A stretch of DNA of 64,000 nt from Cornus controversa (Eukaryota; Streptophyta; Magnoliopsida; Cornales; Cornaceae). Within the stretch, counting starts at the first letter, position 1. The number at the start of each line of letters is the position of its first letter. Positions 30,900-43,670 of this stretch are shown piece after piece. The stretch covers positions 26,856,836 through 26,920,835 of the forward strand of contig CM048849.1 in assembly GCA_026545225.1 (NCBI GenBank), given 5' to 3'. The translations under genes were made by a program, and so were the position numbers. Below the pieces are notes generated by a model. That model was not told where the DNA came from. It saw nothing but the letters and a program-made list of their open reading frames with translations, and did not search any database.

Positions 30900-31852
30900 T
30901 CATGCTTCATGATTTAAAATAAAAGCAATATCACACACTTGTCTTTCTGCCTGAGTCACGGTTAAGTCAGGTGGATCATTCCTTCTAGGCGTAGTTGTAT
31001 GCTCACCCACTTCTCCCAAAACTTTTTCAAATAAAGCATCGATAGAGGACGATGCTTAGATTGGCTTGAGAAAAAACTTTTGGCATTTTTTTTGGATATG
31101 TTGATAGATGTCCATGCCTGCTCGTGGCATGATGATTTATTTTAGAAATGTTGCTTTAAATTTGAATAACTTTTATGGTATAAGTTTCAAGTGTATTCGC
31201 CATGTGTGGGATATGTGCGACTTTTGAGTAATGAAATGTATGATATATAGCTTTGGATTCCAATGTATATGTTTTAATGGATATGACCACTTGGAGATAC
31301 AAATATTAAGTTTGGATCATTTAAGGATGTCTTGGATCATTTTTATGTTTCACATATTATAGAGAATGTATGCATGTTGTAGATTGAGGATTGAAGGAGG
31401 AATTGTCACAAAATTGACTAAGTGTAAAATAGCATGATTGTTGTCGAAAGGCATTTCGATTGTGCGAAATAACTTTTTCGATTGTGAGAATTTCAATCAA
31501 AATATTTTGATAAAAGAGACCCCAATTCTAGCAGGATCACGATAATACTTCGATGGACCATCGATTAATCGAGACTTTTGATTAATCGAAAGTCTAATTT
31601 TGATCGTGTGAATACCCATTTCGATTGATCGAAGGGTATGTTTCGCACAATCAAAATTTGTAAATTCACAGCTAGACCTTGTATATGTGGCCCTGTGTGA
31701 GGCCTTAGTGAGTGATTGATGTTGACACATACATAGGTGAACGTATGTATATGATTAAGCTTCTGCAATTTTTTATAAGTTGACGTAGTTCATTAGGACT
31801 TAATGGATGGACTCACCCTCGATTCCCAAGAGTCAAAAATTGGGACGTGACA
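30900..31852 (+). repeat. 5'-truncated LTR at the left of H
   Basis: It ends ...AATTGGGACGTGACA, a chromovirus LTR 3' end. Upstream it aligns with the 3' LTR near 38740-38950 (CCTTCT..C.TAG.TGT, TCCC.AAACTTTTT, CATGCCTG..GTGGCATG). The outer half is missing. Confidence 0.7.
31434..31657 (+). repeat. Palindrome array in the H 5' LTR
   Basis: TTTCGATTGTGCGAAA-type words at 31454-31469 and 31476-31491 are 22 bp apart. TCGATTAATCGA, TTGATTAATCGAA, TTGATCGTGTGAA, TTCGATTGATCGAA and TTTCGCACAATCAAAA follow at steps of about 17, 22, 21 and 22 bp. The word is that of element F, mixed with one close to that of D. Confidence 0.8.
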
Positions 31853-32204
31853 TAGCTAGCGAGGTCAGCAAACACAAGATTATGTTTTCATGCTTGCTCA
31901 AGTAGAGGATATACCTGGACCATCAGTGGTCAGAGGTACTTTTCTGGTTTATAGCTCATAGGCTAGGGTGTTAATAGATTCGGGTGCATCTCATTCATTC
32001 ATATCTGATGGATTTGCTTATGCCTTGGGGCTAGAGGTGTCATCACTGGAGTCACCATTGTCCATTGATATGCCTGTTAGGGGTAGAGTTACCCTGGGTA
32101 GAGTATGTCAGTCTTGCAAGATCGAGGTTGCAGGATGTCGGCTAGTGTTCTACTTTGTATTGCTAGACATGGCTAATTTTGATGTCATTATAGGTATGGA
32201 TTAG
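31853..32204 (+). pseudogene. pol: Gag tail and protease of chromovirus H
   Basis: After the LTR end the frame reads DYVFMLAQVEDIPGPSVVRGTFLV, a stop, then ARVLIDSGASHSFISDGFAYALGLE with the DSG active site. It continues RVTLGRVCQSCKIEVAG to FDVIIGMD followed by TAG. The start of gag and the PBS are missing, apparently deleted between the LTR and this point. Confidence 0.85.
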
Positions 32205-33800
32205 CTATTTTTGTTTAGAGCCATGATTAATTATCTTCATAGGAAAGTGATAGTATGCATCTCGGAGGGTGACTATTTCCATTTTGTGGGAGAGTGTAAT
32301 GATTTTTATGTGCCATCACTACACGATTCTGGTGTTCAGAATAGGATTGGATATTTCTTAGCTACCTTGTTAACCAAAGAAGATGAGGTTATGACCCATG
32401 GAGGGTTTCTACTTGTACTCTGCGACTTCTTGGATGTATTTATGAAGGACTTGACAAAGTTTCCTTCAATGCGAGAAGTAGTGTCCGGCATTGATTTTAC
32501 TCCCAGTATTGTACCTATCTCTATGGCACCGTACCATATGGCTCTGGCAGAATTGAAGGAGTTGAAAGATCAATTACAATAATTATTAGACAAGGGATTT
32601 GTATGGCCTAGTACATCACCTTGGGGAGCTCTGGTCCTCTTTGCTAAAAAGAAAGACGAATCTTTATGGTTAGGTATAGACTACCAAAAATTGAACCAAG
32701 TAACGATCAAGAACAAGTATTCCTTGCCAAGGATAGATGACTTGTTTGATTAACTCAGGGGTTCAACCTGTTTTTCAAAGAATGACTTGAGGTTGGGGTA
32801 TTACCAGTTGAGGGTAAGGAATGAAGCTAGACATTCTGAAGACAGCTTTTCGGACTCGATATGGACACTATGAGTTTCTAGTGATGCCATTTGGTTTGAC
32901 AAAAGCATCGGCAACATTCATGGACTTAATGAATCGAGTCTTCAGTGCTTACTTAAACAAATTCATGGTGGTGTTTGTGGATGATATTCTCATGCACTCA
33001 TCTTCTATGGAGGAACATGAGATTCATTCGAGGACAATATTACAAATTATAAGAGAGCACCGTTTGTATGCCAAATATGAAAAATGTGAATTTTGGCTAA
33101 CAAAATTAAAGTTCCTTGGACTTGTGGTGTCAGAAGGAGGAGTTTCCATGGATCTTTCTTAGATTGAAGCGGTGATGAATTAAAAAAGGCTAATGAATAT
33201 ATTTGAGATACGTAATTTCTTGGGGCTAGCGTGTTACTACTGTCTCTTTATAAAGGACTTTTCGAAGTTAGCTGTGCCTATGACTAAACTTACTCATAAA
33301 GGAGTTAAGTTTCTATGGCATGATACTTCGAGCATTCATTTATGGAGTTGAAAAGTAGATTAACCAGTGCTTTGATATTGATAATTTTTGAACATGGTTT
33401 GGGTTATGTAATCTATTGTAATGCTTCATGGGATGGGTTAGGATGTGTACTGATGCAAACCGAGAAGATTGTTGCATATAGTTCCTGACAATTGAAGACA
33501 CATGAGCAAAATTACCTAACTCATGACTTGGAGTTAGTAGCGGTAATATTTGCATTGAAAATGTGGAGACATTATTTGTACGGTAAATTTTTTGAAGTTT
33601 TCTCTGATCATAAAAGCTTGAAGTACCTTTTCATATAAAAGGACTTGAATATGAGACAACGAAGATGGGTAGAGTACATGAAAGATTACAACTTTGATCT
33701 TCAGTATCACCCGAGAAAGGCTAATGTGTTAGCCAATGCTTTGAGCAGGAAATCACATGGAAGTTTGGCAAGCAATGCCATTCGTGAGTGGAAAATGATT
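32205..33800 (+). pseudogene. pol: Reverse transcriptase and RNase H of chromovirus H
   Basis: Segments are [66 protein letters not shown], catalytic [11 protein letters not shown] (VDD at the YxDD box), [31 protein letters not shown], and then a badly decayed RNase H ending in LQYHPRKANVLANALS. There are stops at 32204, 32580, 32750, 33160 and further on. Confidence 0.85.
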
Positions 33801-34652
33801 GAAAACATCACAGAAATAGGATTGTACTTCAGTGAAGGTAGTGAACTGTCAACTTTGTTCGCTCTTATTGCACAAACAACTCTAGTGAGTAGGGTGGTTG
33901 AGGACCAAAAACATGACAGTGGGATAGAGGATATTCACACTCGAATTACGGGTGGTGAAGTGGTGAAAGATTGAATTGTTCATTCCGATAGAGGTTTGAG
34001 GTTCAAAAGGGAAATGGTCGTACCATTGGCTTATAAGGATGACGTTCTTAGAGAATTCCATTACTCTAGTGGGAACACATCACTATCCCAGTGGTACCAT
34101 GATATATCATAACTTGTGTAGAGAGTATTGATGGAAAGCTGTGAAGAAAAACGTTCCATAGTGTGTTATGAGGTGCCTCACTTGTCAACAAGTGAAGGTC
34201 GAACATCAAAGATCGGCAGATTTGTTGCAACCATTACCGGTACCTATGTGAAAGTGGGAACACATCACTATGAACTTTGTGATAGATTGCCAACATTGAG
34301 GAAGAGTCACGATGCAGTTTGGGTCATTGTACGTGGACAGCTTGACAAAGGTGTCTCTTTTTCTCCCTATTTGGGTGTCTGATGATGTGGATACTCTTAG
34401 TCGGTTATATATTGATCAGATTCTGAAACTACATGGAGTGCCAGTTTCCATTGTATCCAGTAGAGACCCACGAGTTTTCAGACAGCACTAGACACAAACC
34501 TTCACTTTAGTACAGTTTTTCATCCTCAAATAGATGGTCAGTCAGAATGTACTATACAGATTTTGGAGGATATGCTTCGGGTATATGTGCTTGATTTTCA
34601 TGGTAGTTCGGAGGACCACCTTCCATTGGTAGTATTTGCATACAATAATAAC

Positions 34653-36398
34653 TGTTCGATGTGCAAAACACGATAAAATATTATGTATTAGTGTTGTTGT
34701 TGTTCTACAATTCAACAAAAGAAAATTTATAAAAACCTACAAATACCCTACTAAAATTAGTAAAGCGGTAAGTAGGGGTAGAACCCACAGAGACTACATT
34801 GGGTTCGTTGTTAAACTATCAAGACCTTATCTAATTTAATTCAAAAATAATTCATTTTATTTGTTTTAAATTAAGGTGCTGAAATTAAATGATATAAAAT
34901 AAAAACATAAATAAATGATAGATAAAATTCAAGAGAGAGAAGTCTAGGGTCTTGACTTCACCACTAGCATCACACCATTGTTGATTGAAATTACATTGGG
35001 AGAAATTCTACAATATGCATAAATAAGATTCATGGAACGATGAACATACAATTAAGGTCTAAGAAATAACCCATCTTCGGTTGGCACGAATCGTCTACCT
35101 AAACTTGGGTGTAGCACAACCCGTCTTTCCTAGGCATGGCCTATCAAAGTCCTTGTCTCATACACACATGTTCACAATGAAATCGTCAAGAGGATATATA
35201 CAAACACTCACTAAGCTACAATCCATCTTCGATTGGCACGAATCGTCTACCTAAACTAGGGTGTAGCATGACTCGTCTTCCCTAGGCATGGACTGTCAAA
35301 GTTATATGTCCATACATGCAATGAAACTTATTGTATAATTATCATTCATTAAAATTTAAAAATAAGAATGAGAGATATTAAATTTATCAAGTTCAGTATT
35401 AAAATCTTCTTATTCTCAGTTTTTTTTTAATCTCTCATGGGAATTATTTGAATTCAATCAAGATAAATATCATCTAAGACAAAACAACATTAAATCAAGA
35501 ATGATTATAAATATTTAAACACAACCATAAATGCTTATCTATGCAATTGTCACTTATTACACAAATGATACAAAATAGTCCTCAAAATGATACAACTATA
35601 TACATAGAAAGAACAATCCCCAAATATAACTCAATCAATAATTATACTTAGCTAGGGCTTCCGTAATCCCCTAGGAAAAAGTTAGCTCCTCATGTCAGTT
35701 GTTCAAGCCTCCCTTTTCTTTCTGTCAATTGTCACGAATCGCCTCCATCTTTTCTCTCTGCTCTCGAATAATACCCTAGTTTTCTCCCTTTTCTCTCTTT
35801 TATTTTGTGAATAAAATAGAAACGGGACACCTAGCCTCCCAAAGTGGCAAATGTGCATAAGAAAATGGCACCTATGCCTCAAAAAGTGGCATTTGCGCCC
35901 AAAAAGTGACATCTGCGTAAATAGGGCAGAAAGGTGACGTAAACGTCCATTTTAGGAAATTTTCGTGAAATATGAAATTGTACAGAATTGAATTTCCTTC
36001 AACCAAATAAAAGTTTGGATCATTTTGACAGTCATGTACAGAGTTATGATCTGAATACCAAAACCGGTCCAGAACTTTTTAGGCCCGACTTGGCCCAATC
36101 TTTAATGTGAATAGGCCCATACTCCTTTTCTTCATTTAAATTCATTTCCAGCCCACTTCTTCAATTTACTTAATTTGGATCTTCAATATAAACACACTTC
36201 TCATGGGTCAAGCTTTAGCTTCTTACTAAAATAGCACCATCTGTAGCCTGATTACACCATTATTAATCATAATTACCCTTAATCACCTGAAATCATAAAA
36301 AGATTAAAATTATTAATAAAAATACAAAATAAATATTACTAAGACACTAATTCATATAATTTTAGGGGCATTGAATACGCAACATTCATTACTTATCA
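34653..36398 (-). repeat. Solo Athila-type LTR I
   Basis: TGTTCGATGTGC... to ...CATTACTTATCA, 1746 bp, similar to the J LTR (54919-56402) over most of its length. The flanks ATAAC (34648-34652) and ATAGT (36399-36403) are a decayed TSD. Removing the LTR restores FAYNNSYQANFEMAP in the H integrase. Confidence 0.88.
35841..35926 (-). repeat. 21-bp array in LTR I, word GTGGCANNTGCGC
   Basis: Four units share (A)AAGTGGCA..TGCG. TGGCA (or TGACA in the last unit) starts at 35845, 35866, 35887 and 35907, spacing 21, 21, 20. J carries the same array with the same spacing at 55847-55926. Some units are palindromic (GGCACATGTGCC in J). Confidence 0.85.
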
Positions 36399-37078
36399 AT
36401 AGTTATCAAGCTAATTTTGAAATGGCTCCATTTGAGGCACTAAATGGTAAACCTTGTAGGTCACCTATCTATTGGACAGAGGTCAGTGAGATAGTTGCTT
36501 TGTGCCCAAATATAGTCCGAGAGACTGTAGAAAAGATTAAAGTTATAAGATAGTGGTTGCTTACTTCTCAGAGTCATCAAAAAAGTTATACCGATAGGAG
36601 GCTGCGACCTTTGGGATTTGAGATGGGAGACCACCTTATTCTCAAAGTCTCACCACGAAGAGTTTTAATGAGATTTAGGCATAGTGGAAAGCTATTGCCA
36701 TGATTTATTGGTCTGTTTAAGATATTGGATCATATGGGTGAGATTGCATACCGCTTGGCATTGCCACCACAAATGTCAAGTGTTCACAATAATTTTTATA
36801 TTTCAATGTTGAGAAAATATGAGCCGGATCTTTCACACGTGTTAGATTGGACAAATCTTAAAATGGATGAGGACTTGTCATATGAAGAGAGGCCAATTCA
36901 AATTTTGGACTCTAGAGAATAAGTGTTTCAGGGCAAAACCATTCCATTGGTTAAAGTACTTTGTAGATGTCACGGAGTCGAGGAGGCTGCGTAGGAACGG
37001 GAGCAAGAGGTTCACTCAAAGTATCCCTAGTTGTTTACCACTAGAGGTATGTTTCTAATTTTAAGGATAAAATTTCTT

Positions 37079-39652
37079 CAAGGTGAGGAGGTTATAAAGA
37101 CCAGGACTAATTTTGATCGATTTTCTTTTTATTTATCATTTTTTGTCATAAATAAATTTAAAATGATGTTATGTGTGTTTTAAATGTGGAAAACATGTTC
37201 AAAAACTTGTTTAGAGGTTCAGAAAAGTTTTGGGAGCGTTTCAAAAAATTTAAGATTTTCAAGTCATTGGGGCCTGGAACGCGAGTCTGGTAGGCTCAAA
37301 AATTTGAAATGTTTTTGAGAAATATATATATGTTTTGGTGGTTTTAGAACATTTGAAATGTTTTAGTAGATATGGAAGTGATTTCAGAGCCGTAACCCCT
37401 TTCAAAATAAAAAGGGAGTCCGGGAGGTACATTAAGTGACTTGGGGGTAAAATGGTCATTTTACACTTTATATATTGTAAATAGACATAAGTTTATATTG
37501 TTGGACAAATTTTAAAAGAGAGACGATCAGCCATTAGAGCCCTCTCTAAGTTCTTCATCTTCTACCTTCATTTTGAGAGCCTTAGAGTGAGATTTGGGGC
37601 TTGCCCCAATAATAAAAGTTGTTCTCCTCTCTTTCCTCTTCAAGTTGGTGGATTCAAAGTCACATTTTGCAAACATTCAAAATTTGAGAGGAGTTAAAGT
37701 TTGGATTCGGGTCTTGTTAAAAAATGAAGAGTTGTTCTCCTTACCCCAATCTATAATCCATTAAAAAGAAAGTGCATTTTGCTGGAGTTTGAAGCTTAGT
37801 GATTTCTAGAGTTTGCTAGGACAAGCTTCAATCTTGAGGTAGGGGTGCTTCTTCCCACTTATTCATCAATTCCTAGGTCTTGGTGAGTTTGGGAATAGTT
37901 TGGTTGTGTTGGCATGTATGGGAAAATGTGGGATTTAATGATTTTTTTTCCCTCTTTTATTGTGAATTATACATGTTTATGCTATTCATATTATGATATA
38001 GGATGTGGTCAATATATACATGCAATATGTATAGAATTTTGAGCATGTTTGGAAATATGAGGAGTTGTATGCATACTTGAATTATATGCATAATTGAGAA
38101 TATATATGTTATTATATGTTGTATGTGAGAATGTGAGGATGAAATGAATACTAGAAATCATATAAAGCAGGAATGTACATTGAAGAAGATTAAAAATATG
38201 CTATGTGTTATATGTGCCTAATGTGCATATATGTGTATATATAAGAGGATTGTCTAAGTGAGCCATACATGGGGTTTAGAGTTGCCCAATCATGTTATGG
38301 AAGTGCTGAAATTAACCACTATAGTATGACTATCGGAGTTACACAATCATACTAAGGCTAATGCCTAAAAATCAAAGTTGTCCAAAAATCTTGTGACCAT
38401 CGGAGTTGTCCACTCACAATGGCAAGACCAATATATTATCGGGAATGTATGATTCTTTGGATTTGTCCAAATCATATGGGTGTCATCAGAGTTATCCAAC
38501 ACCACATGATCGTTAGAGTTGACCAATCATGTCTATGTATCAGATTATGACTGAAAAAGATATAAATATCGTTATGCTTATGTGTTTAAATGTTAAGCAT
38601 GGTCAATGGATTAAATACATACATATTTAATTGCATTTGCGTTTATTTGACATGAGAACATTGAATATGCTATGTAGAGTAGCAACCTTGTGATTGCATA
38701 TCATATAGGTCGGTGTCGAGTCGATGCCTAGGTGGGATGGGATATTCCTTCTGACCTAGTTGTTTTCCTTACCCCTCTTCCCCAAACCTTTTTATAGATA
38801 AGGCACCGTTGGTAGATGGAACTTGATTGGCCATGGGGAGCACTCAGTAGTATTTTTTATGTATTTTTAGGATTATATATATTGTTATTCATGCAGGCAT
38901 GTGGCATGTTGAAACATTTTAATTGATATGTAATTTTGGACAAAGACTTATATATATAAATGCATGTGGAGTTGTATAATTGGTCCTATAATTTGAAATC
39001 TTGGGGATTTGAGGAAAAACATGTGTAACAATATACTTTTGGATTATATTCATGCAATATATGGATTTTGTGGAGTATTAACTACGTTTAGAGTCGTGGG
39101 TGAATGTATGCTACTAGGAAATGGACATGGACTTGAGTTGTTCAGATTTTGACCATTCTGGAGAATTTTGGTCGCTTAGTGTGTCTGCAGCAGCCAATCA
39201 AAAGTGTGAGATACTGAGAGATTGTAATTGAGATAACCAGTTTCAGATGACTAGATGAGGATTTCAGCTGGCTGAAAGCACCCTTTTAGCCTACTGAAAC
39301 TACCCCTAAGCCAACCTACAGAATTGGAATTAAATTCTAGTGTGTTGGCAAACTGGAAATTAGCTGAACCCAGGTTTTAGCTGATCGAAGGGGGTTTCAG
39401 CCTACTGAAACTTGACTGAGTTGGAATTTTATAAAATTTGGGATAAAAATGAATATGTATGGATGTACAGACCAATGTGGGGCCCATTGGGATGAATAGT
39501 GATAAGTATACGCACATGTAATCGTGTACGCATGGTTAGCTTTCGCGGTTGTAAGATTTTGGGATAGTCTATGTGGTTAAATGGATGGATTCACTCTTGG
39601 AATTTGGGCCTGAGAATGGGGATTCCAATGACTTAGATTTTGGGCCGTCACA
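37079..39652 (+). repeat. PPT and 3' LTR of chromovirus H
   Basis: The PPT CAAGGTGAGGAGG (37079-37091) is followed by an LTR from TTATAAAGACCAGG (37092; TG expected at the start) to TTTTGGGCCGTCACA (39652), 2561 bp. Its first 200 bp align with the starts of the K LTR (42338) and the F LTR (48524 leftward). LINE sequence begins right after it. Confidence 0.82.
39241..39411 (+). repeat. Palindrome array in the H 3' LTR, word TTTCAGCCTACTGAAA
   Basis: Words with arms TTTCAG and CTGAAA are centred at 39248.5, 39269.5 and 39291.5 (21 and 22 bp apart), and again near 39362.5, 39382.5 and 39402.5 (20 bp apart). The array lies about 240 bp before the LTR 3' end, the position used in the other chromovirus LTRs, but the word differs from that of the H 5' LTR. 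Confidence 0.75.
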
Positions 39653-40845
39653 ACTCCCATCTCGCCTAATTGTCTTTCACACATTGCAAGATCTTACTAG
39701 AGAAAATTCCTTTCAATGGAATTTTCTCCTTATCAAAATAATTTTCAATCAATGGGATGCCGACCTAATCCTTCAAATTCCCATACGAGAGGGGGTGGGG
39801 AAAACAAAATCATCTAGAGGGCCTCTTCAAATGCAAATTTTTTGTCAAAAGTGCTTATAAAATTGCTTATGATCTAAAAAATTTTCATTTTGATTCATCA
39901 CAAGTTGCTAGTAGTAGTAACACTATTTATCATATTTTCCTAAATGGTTTGATATGTGGAAAATCAAGACGAAGAGAAAAATTCAATTCTTTTTATGGCA
40001 ATGTGCACATTTCGTAATATGAACTCTAAAAGAATTGTCAATAATAATACTTATGAAATTTGTGATTCAAAGGAAGAATTAGTTTTCTATCTGCTTTTTC
40101 GATGTCCTTTTGCTCAACTGGTATGGTGCACTAGTCCTTTGAGGTTAGATTTTAAATCTATCCCCTGTGTTTCTTGGGCCCAAATCTGGAATTTTATCTC
40201 TTATCTCTGGAAATATCATCCTGATCATTTAAGTTTCAAGAGTTTCTTCTATTTCCTTTACTAGCAATTGTGGAAAAGCTGTAATGATTGGCATTTTAAT
40301 CATATTTGTTGGGAGCCCAAAGTTATTGTTGATCGTGGGTTATTTTGCTTCAATGAATTCAGAGAAATGGCTTTCCAAGACTCCTTTTTAGATTCTTATC
40401 TTAATCATACTCCATCTCTCCCTAGATTTAGGACTCCTCCATTAGATGGTCATTTAAAACTCAATATTAATGTTGTTGCTTCTTCTAATTTTCAAGGCAT
40501 GGGTGGTGGATTTATCCTAGGAAACCACATCGGTCATATCGAGTTGCTTCTATTTTCCATGAAAGAAAGCACTTTCCAGAAGCAATTGAGGTCAGAGCTC
40601 TTAGAAAAGGCTTGTCATTGCTTACATATTGGAGATATGAGAATGTTGATGTTGAATTTGATTACCTAAACATTGTTCAATTTTCTCCTTCTAGTGAGAT
40701 CTCCTCTATTTTACTTGAAAATGTAAAGCATATTCTGAAGACTAATCATAGTCTTAGACTTATTTGGGCTCCTCGATCAGCCAACAAATCAACCCACCTT
40801 CTTAGCCAATGGGCTGCTCAAAATATGGTATCTGAATTAATCTAG
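39653..40845 (+). pseudogene. 3' end of a plant L1-type LINE (zf-RVT and RNase H-like region)
   Basis: The first part reads FNQWDADLILQIPI and, in other frames, KSAYKIAYDLKN, FFLWQCAHF and LFRCPFAQLVW, the pattern of the zf-RVT segment downstream of plant LINE reverse transcriptases. The second part (about 40430-40840) reads PPLDGHLKLNIN, GGGFILGNHIGHIELLLF and, in another frame, LIWAPRSANKSTHLLSQWA, like the RNase H-like domain that follows. Frameshifts are frequent. The 5' side is cut at the H LTR. Confidence 0.65.
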
Positions 40846-41038
40846 GACTCTTGGCCCCTTTAGCTTATTACATCTTTAGATGATGATCTTCCTTCTTCTT
40901 CTTAGCTTTCTCTTGTATTGCCAGGGAAAAAAATCTCATGTAGCAAGCATAGTTATATAGTTATTATTACTGCTGATTTGTTTATTATGGTATAAGCTTA
41001 AGTTCAATATTTAAATCACATCTTATATACTTAAGTAT
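40846..41038. other. Tail of the LINE region
   Basis: AT-rich, non-coding; no poly(A) tail or TSD was recognised. Confidence 0.3.
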
Positions 41039-41481
41039 TGTTGCAGCTGTTATATTGATTTAAAGATCTGCCAAAGCTAAAGTGGCATTATATCTTAAGT
41101 GGAGCCTTGTAATGATGATTTTAATTGTTGTAGAGGTTTCTATTGTATTATTATTTACATTCACATCTTGTAGTCCTAGCATAGGGTTACTATGGATTGG
41201 GGGAGTGATTGTGAGCTTTTGGTGAGAGATAGCTCAAGCTTTGGGAAGCTTGAGCTGGGTTAGAGCTGAGCGCTTGTGGTGAGTTTGGTGAGAGTTAGAG
41301 TGACTATTTGGTGTGTTGGGTAAGTGATAGAGTGACTGATGAGTTGTTGTACTATCCATTCAAACATAGTGGATCTCAATTCTAGATTGACATCCAAAGA
41401 GGATGTTTCCCCACATTGGGGTTTTACCTCTATATATCCTTGTGTCATGTGCTTATGCTTTCGTGTTTACATAATTTATCA
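41039..41481 (+). repeat. Possible Ty1/copia-type solo LTR
   Basis: A 443-bp TG...CA segment (TGTTGCAGC... to ...TAATTTATCA) contains CATAGTGGATC, CCCACATTGGGGTTTTACC and a CTCTATATAT box, an arrangement common in copia LTRs. No PBS, internal region or clear TSD was found, so this is tentative. Confidence 0.35.
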
Positions 41482-42337
41482 AAAAAAATGTATTGACCCC
41501 ATTCCTCTACTAGGTACTTCATATTTATATGCGTAAATATCACTAACAACCCCTATGGTTTGGACTTATTTCACACGAAGACAAACTTTGTTTATAGTGT
41601 CAGTATAAATCCAAACATTTTGCACCATTTATTATAAAGACCCTAAACGTGTATAGGCAGGTCTGACACCATACAAAAAGACTTATATGCCGGTTGACTT
41701 TGTTAAATGACCTATTTAATATTTAAAATGACATAAAAGGACCAAAATACCCTAACTTTATTCCAAATTTTCTTTTTCATGCCATTCTCCTTTGTTTGTA
41801 CTTAAAGTCAAGTTGATTTTTTCAAAAATTATTGGTTATTTAAATTTTCAATCTATTACTTAGCAATTATTAGAGGAACAACAATTAAAATTTAGCAATC
41901 TATTGTTTAACAATTAAAATTTTGCACAATGGCATTTGAAAACTTTGGATATTTTCGGTAGTGGTGATGATGGAAATCTGTGGCTTCAGTTGTATTCATT
42001 AGTTACTTTGTGTGTAAGCGTTTATATATGTTTTATATACGTATGAACTTTTGAGTAATCAAAATGGAAGATGGGATTAGTGATATCTAGTGTCCCAATT
42101 GAGTATTTTAGTGTTTTATTACATGTAAAACTTGATCCACTGTGTGCATTTGAAGCAAGTGGGTCAAATTTGAAGAAAACATGGAATTATTTTTGAAACC
42201 CTAGAAATTGGAATTTGGGGAAAATCATGTTAGGCTTTTGTTCTTGATAATCATTGTGTCAAATGGTAGATTAAGTCTTGGCGAGTTAATTGGTGCTCTT
42301 ATTGGGTTGTTTGGTGGCTGGAAGTGGCCGGCAGAGA
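41482..42337. other. Non-coding sequence left of chromovirus K
   Basis: About 860 bp with no ORF carrying a domain. The part around 41545-41760 (CCCCTATGGTTTGGACTTATTT, CTTATATGCCGGTTGAC) reads like a dispersed repeat, but I could not name the family. This is the only place where ancestral host DNA might show. Confidence 0.3.
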
Positions 42338-43336
42338 TGCAAGAACCGTGGCCATTTTTATTCGGTTTTCCTTTATTTTCATTTATTGTCATATTAATAC
42401 TTTAAATGATTATATATGTGTTTTAAATATAAAATTCATATTTAGAGAACTTATTTGAGGTTTGGAAATGTTTTCGGAGCGTTTGGCAAAAGTTGACTTT
42501 TTTGGGTTTGGTTAACCCGGGACGTACGCCCTGTGGGCTCCGAAAATCCGAAAGTGTCAAAATGACTTCAAATTTTGAGAGTAACTTAAATAAAATATTT
42601 AACATGCTATAGAATCAATTTCGTGTCAATTGGAGTTACAGAACTCAAAAACTGAGTCTCACAAAGTTTAGTGAAAAGTAATAGCACACTTGTAAATAAG
42701 GGTATGTTAAAATTTTATAAATAGCAAGAGAATACCCGGCCCTCATTTCTCCTTTAAACTCAACCGAATGGAGAAATATACTTATATCTATATATAGCAA
42801 CATCTTATTCTTCCCTTCTCTATTGATTTTGAGAGACTTAGGTCCATAAATGGAGTTCACCAAAGAAGAGAAAAATGGTGTACACACTAAGGGCTTAAGG
42901 TTGGTCCGTCCAGAGTCAATTTTGGAGAAGGTTGAGTTTTAGTAAGCTTTGAGGAATTCATTTGGAAGCTCTTCCAAATTGAGTTAGGGATGCCTAACCG
43001 ATAGAATCTGGGATTTTTGTTAGTATTTTGGTTGTTAAGGCAACCAATTGGCTATGTGAGTATAATTAGATGTTTTTCAATATTAACACATGCTCAATTA
43101 TGCGATTAAATGTGTTATTAATGTTAGTTGATATAATTGTATGTTTATAAATGCCTTAAAAAATTTTATAAGCATGTTGGAATTGAATTGTTGAGTAATT
43201 TGGTGAATTCATGTATAATTGTGAAATATGGAGAAACATGATTTAATTATCAATTTATGAATTATATGGAATGTGGAGGATATGAGATTATGTGAAATAT
43301 GAAAATGTGAAGCATGCTCAATGTGAGTATATATAT
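42338..43336 (+). repeat. First part of the K LTR
   Basis: TGCAAGAACCGTGGCC at 42338 matches the F LTR start (TGCAGAGACCGTGCCC on the minus strand, ending at 48524). The following TTTAAAT..TTCGGAGCGTTT block matches H at 37140-37260. It is cut at 43336, where F begins. Confidence 0.78.
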
Positions 43337-43670
43337 GGTCGAACAAGTCATCTATCCTTGGCAAAGGATACTTGTTCTTGATTGTTGCCCGATTCAACTT
43401 CCGGTAGTTAATGCAAAGTCGCAAGGACTTGTCCTTCTTCTTAGCAAAAAGAATCGAAGCTCCCCAAGGCGAAGTACTAGGACGTACAAATACCTTGTCT
43501 AGTAGCTCTTGCAATTGGTCCTTTAGCTCTTTCAACTCAGCCAGTGCCATTCGATACGGTGCCATCAAAATGGGCACGGTACCCAGAGCAAGATCTATCA
43601 CAAACTCAACTTCCCGTTTTGGAGGCAACTGTGTCAAGTTCCCCTGAAATTCATCCATAAACTCACACAC
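43337..43670 (-). pseudogene. pol: Start of the reverse transcriptase of F, truncated
   Basis: The frame reads [88 protein letters not shown]. It then runs into unrelated AT-rich LTR sequence of K. The catalytic motif is absent because of the truncation. Confidence 0.85.

Larger units (their letters stand above)
33801..37070 (+). pseudogene. pol: Integrase and chromodomain of chromovirus H, split by solo LTR I
   Basis: It runs from the RNase H/integrase linker (NAIREWKMIENIT) through CLTCQQVKVEH and SHDAVWVIV to VFAYNNN at 34652. It resumes after the solo LTR with NSYQANFEMAPFEALNGKPCRSPIYW at about 36400, then LDHMGEIAYRLALPPQMSSVHNNFY. A chromodomain follows at about 36880-37032 (ERPIQILDSRE, stop, VFQGKTIPLVKVL, HGVEEAA, stop, EREQEV). 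The chromodomain tethers integration to chromatin in this lineage. Confidence 0.85.
30900..39652 (+). mobile_element. Chromovirus H, gag deleted, with solo LTR I inside
   Basis: A 5'-truncated LTR (about 30900-31852) is joined directly to the end of gag and protease. Reverse transcriptase, RNase H, integrase with chromodomain, a PPT and a full 3' LTR (37092-39652) follow. PBS and most of gag are missing. The two LTRs carry different array words and are only distantly similar, so this may be a chimera of two elements. Confidence 0.75.

Noticed and set aside
40430..40845. RNase H-like ORF pieces considered as a host gene exon.
   Set aside because: Preceded by a zf-RVT-like segment and full of frameshifts, as in plant LINE remnants.
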